DNA of 64,000 nt, taken from contig NC_133122.1 of NCBI RefSeq assembly GCF_033568475.1, positions 145,528,861 to 145,592,860 of the forward strand, given 5' to 3'. The notes under the pieces were generated by a model. That model had not been told where the DNA came from, searched no databases, and saw nothing but the letters and a program-made list of their open reading frames with translations. The stretch is from Henckelia pumila. Lineage: Eukaryota; Streptophyta; Magnoliopsida; Lamiales; Gesneriaceae. The position numbers were made by a program, and so were the translations under genes. The stretch's first letter is position 1; the number at the start of each line of letters is the position of its first letter. Shown here piece by piece: positions 62,099 through 64,000 of the stretch.

Positions 62099-62405
62099 AT
62101 AAACACATAAACTTATATATTATGTATTTCTGATATTAACACATTGAACCAACTGAAATATTATTTTACATCTAACCAACTGATATATTTGCATTAACCG
62201 ACTCATTAAATACATTGAGTTACCCAATATATACAATAACCGATCGATTTAACACATTCAACCAACTGATATATTTGCATTAATCGACTGATTGCACGAA
62301 AAATTAGATCATTTGCCAATACAAAGTTCGACAACATGTTCACAAAATACAACCTACTCGGCAAAAAACTAATCAACATCGAAATAAAACATTTTAAACA
62401 AGAAA
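62099..62405. repeat. Irregular ACCAACTGATATAT repeats
   Basis: Between the two MULE genes, ATTCAACCAACTGATATATTTGCATTAA-like units recur about every 35-100 bp (62140-62290). Similar TAAACACA/GACTGAAATAT units occur at 62930-63050. Confidence 0.6.
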
Positions 62406-62932
62406 CTAAACAACTTGTTTACATATCAGTCTGTCTCTTGGGGAATTTTTTTCGATAATGGCCTCATTCATTACATACACCATATTTTTTACTCCGCTTC
62501 CGGCCAAACTCTCCAATAGAGGGTATTCTTTCTTTTTGTTCTCTGACATGTTTCCTCTTGACGTCGGGGGGAAGTACATCACATCTATAATTATCTGGAA
62601 TGTTCCATTCACTTGAAATCGGCACCGGATATATAGTATCAGCATAGGCGAGGGCCCACATTTGATACGAGTAGTAAGGCGAGCAAAAGTCATACAAATA
62701 TAATTTTGCCCTGTAAATTGCTGCAATTGCATGAGCACATGGGAGTTTATCAACTTGAAACACTCGACAACTACAAGATTTGTCAGATAAGTTAACAACT
62801 TAATTCTTCCCATCGCCAAATACTTGATACTCAAGTGCATTAAGCTGAGATTCTTTTAGACATTGTGACAATGTAAAATTAGCTCTTAAGATAGCCTCTG
62901 TCGAAGGAGTAAGTGTCATCGTAGCTGAACCT
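62406..62932 (-). pseudogene. MULE transposase C-terminal exon with SWIM zinc finger
   Basis: After an acceptor-like TTAATTAACAG (62943-62933) the minus strand encodes MTLTPSTEAILRANFTLSQC and later KSCSCRVFQVDKLPCAHAIA. The latter is the SWIM motif (C-x-C-xn-C-x-H) at the end of Mutator-like transposases, which contributes to DNA binding. PVPISSEWNIPDN and a Lys/Arg-rich tail follow. A TAA at about 62801 breaks the frame, and the catalytic DDE part upstream is absent; an LTR begins 120 bp further on. Dead fragment. Confidence 0.85.
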
Positions 62933-63053
62933 GTTAATTAAACGCACTTAACCAACTTAAATATTTTATTTTCCGACTGAAATATAAACATAAACCTACT
63001 GATTAAACACAGTTAATTGACTGAAATATACGCATCAACCTACTGAATAAACT

Positions 63054-64000
63054 GTTGGAACACTGTCGTTCTCCGGATCGAAAAAGAAAGTGATACCCGT
63101 TGCAGCGGAAGTTTTAAAATTTTATATGGAACGATTCCATATGGGTATCAAATTCCTACGATTAAAATTGATAACATAAAATTTAAACAATATAAATTTT
63201 ACCTTAAAATCTCGAAACGAGATTATGGACACCAACAGATTAATCTGCTCTTGTTGTATATCCCAGGAACTGATGAACGAACAATTCTTCAATCAGGTCC
63301 ACGAACAGAAATTTAATCCCTCTGATAGACTGCACTAGAAAGTCTATCAGAAGTTTCTACGATGAGATAGAACAGATATGATCTGTTAAATCAGTCTGCA
63401 AATTCAAAAATTCACAGACTGAATTTTCGAACACTGTGAGAGAGAGGGAGGGGGTTGGCCGAATTCCTTGAGAGAAAGCTCTCTAGGTTTTTGAAATTAT
63501 GACCTGTTGTGTATAATTTCTGTACTGCAATAACTTATTTATAGTGTGGGCTGCTAACATCTTAGGGTCCATTAGTCATAAGTTCAAGCCTGACAAGCAA
63601 AGCCCGCATGTTCAGAAATTAATATAAAATTCATCGTGACTCAAATTGATAAACCAATTTCACCAATGTGCACAGAAACCATTTCTGCATCTTTTAAAGT
63701 CAAGATAAATTTTCTGAATCCGAATTCAGTGGTTTTCAAAAATGTCCATCACTATGTCATTTTAGGAAATCTTACTCCCTCTACTTTTAAATAAGAAGTC
63801 CCACTTCTTTATTCACTAAATTTAACTCTTTAAATTTAATTATCTCAACGGGGATTAAAAAATCCATTACTTGTGTGACCCTCAATGGTTCAGGGATACA
63901 GCTAGCCGTGGGCTCACAACTCCTTGTGACTCGGAACAACAATTTCCGACTTGCCCATCGAATCATGATAAGAGCGCCTAGCAAAATCGCCCCATGATTC
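63054..64000 (-). mobile_element. Copia-type LTR, cut by the window end
   Basis: TGTTGGAACACTGTCGTTCT opens a non-coding block with LTR features. On the minus strand ACACTATAAATAAGTTA (about 63533-63548) is a TATA box and downstream is a CTCTCACAGTGTTCG-rich leader-like part. The end is outside the window, so the LTR exceeds 946 bp. Its insertion separates the MULE transposase end from any upstream part. Nothing internal to the element is visible. Confidence 0.65.

Overview
This is a 64 kb stretch of plant nuclear DNA, most likely from a eudicot. It has spliced genes with GT-AG introns, AT-rich intergenic DNA, Ty1/copia and Ty3/gypsy LTR elements, a tRNA-derived SINE, several MITE types, MULE, CACTA and PIF/Harbinger remnants, and an integrated pararetrovirus. 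I cannot place the species. Nothing here is bacterial.

Layout. 1-5.9 kb: an endogenous pararetrovirus (Caulimoviridae), cut by the left edge, in the order coat protein, movement protein, small ORF, protease/RT/RNase H, transactivator, then a promoter with a duplicated upstream block; it carries several nonsense codons. 6.5-11.0 kb: decayed copia element A, with a CACTA-type MITE inside. 11.1-20.2 kb: copia element B on the minus strand, with a long-TIR MULE in one LTR and a 2.3 kb LTR-like insertion in its RNase H region. 20.5-22.0 kb: a solo gypsy-type LTR. 22-26.5 kb: MITEs, a LINE-type RNase H scrap and a complete SINE with target-site duplications. 26.6-32.9 kb: copia element C, young and nearly complete but broken. 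33.1-35.1 kb: an intact two-exon MLP/Bet v 1-family gene just downstream of that element. 36-38.7 kb: a tandem repeat, a dead PIF/Harbinger transposase and a hairpin MITE. 40.3-44.9 kb (minus): an intact 14-exon casein kinase 1-like gene. 47.1-54.9 kb (minus): an intact 15-exon LIN-type U-box/ARM/WD40 E3 ligase gene. 55.2-59.8 kb: a MULE MITE and a CACTA-like element. 60.5-62.9 kb: remains of a MULE, with a DUF1985 gene convergent to a SWIM-domain transposase end. 63.05 kb to the right edge: a copia-type LTR cut by the window.

Three loci look functional: MLP-like, CK1-like and LIN. I derived their exon structures by eye; all splice phases close and the products (151, 429 and 1327 aa) match family lengths. 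CK1-like and LIN lie in tandem on the minus strand but need not be related in function. Almost everything else is transposon or viral fossil. I found no clear undescribed system. The most distinctive signals are the viral relic with its duplicated promoter block, the LIN intron with a GC donor, a perfect 59-bp inverted repeat, a palindrome array in a solo-LTR U3, and exon-like duplicated segments inside the CACTA-like element.
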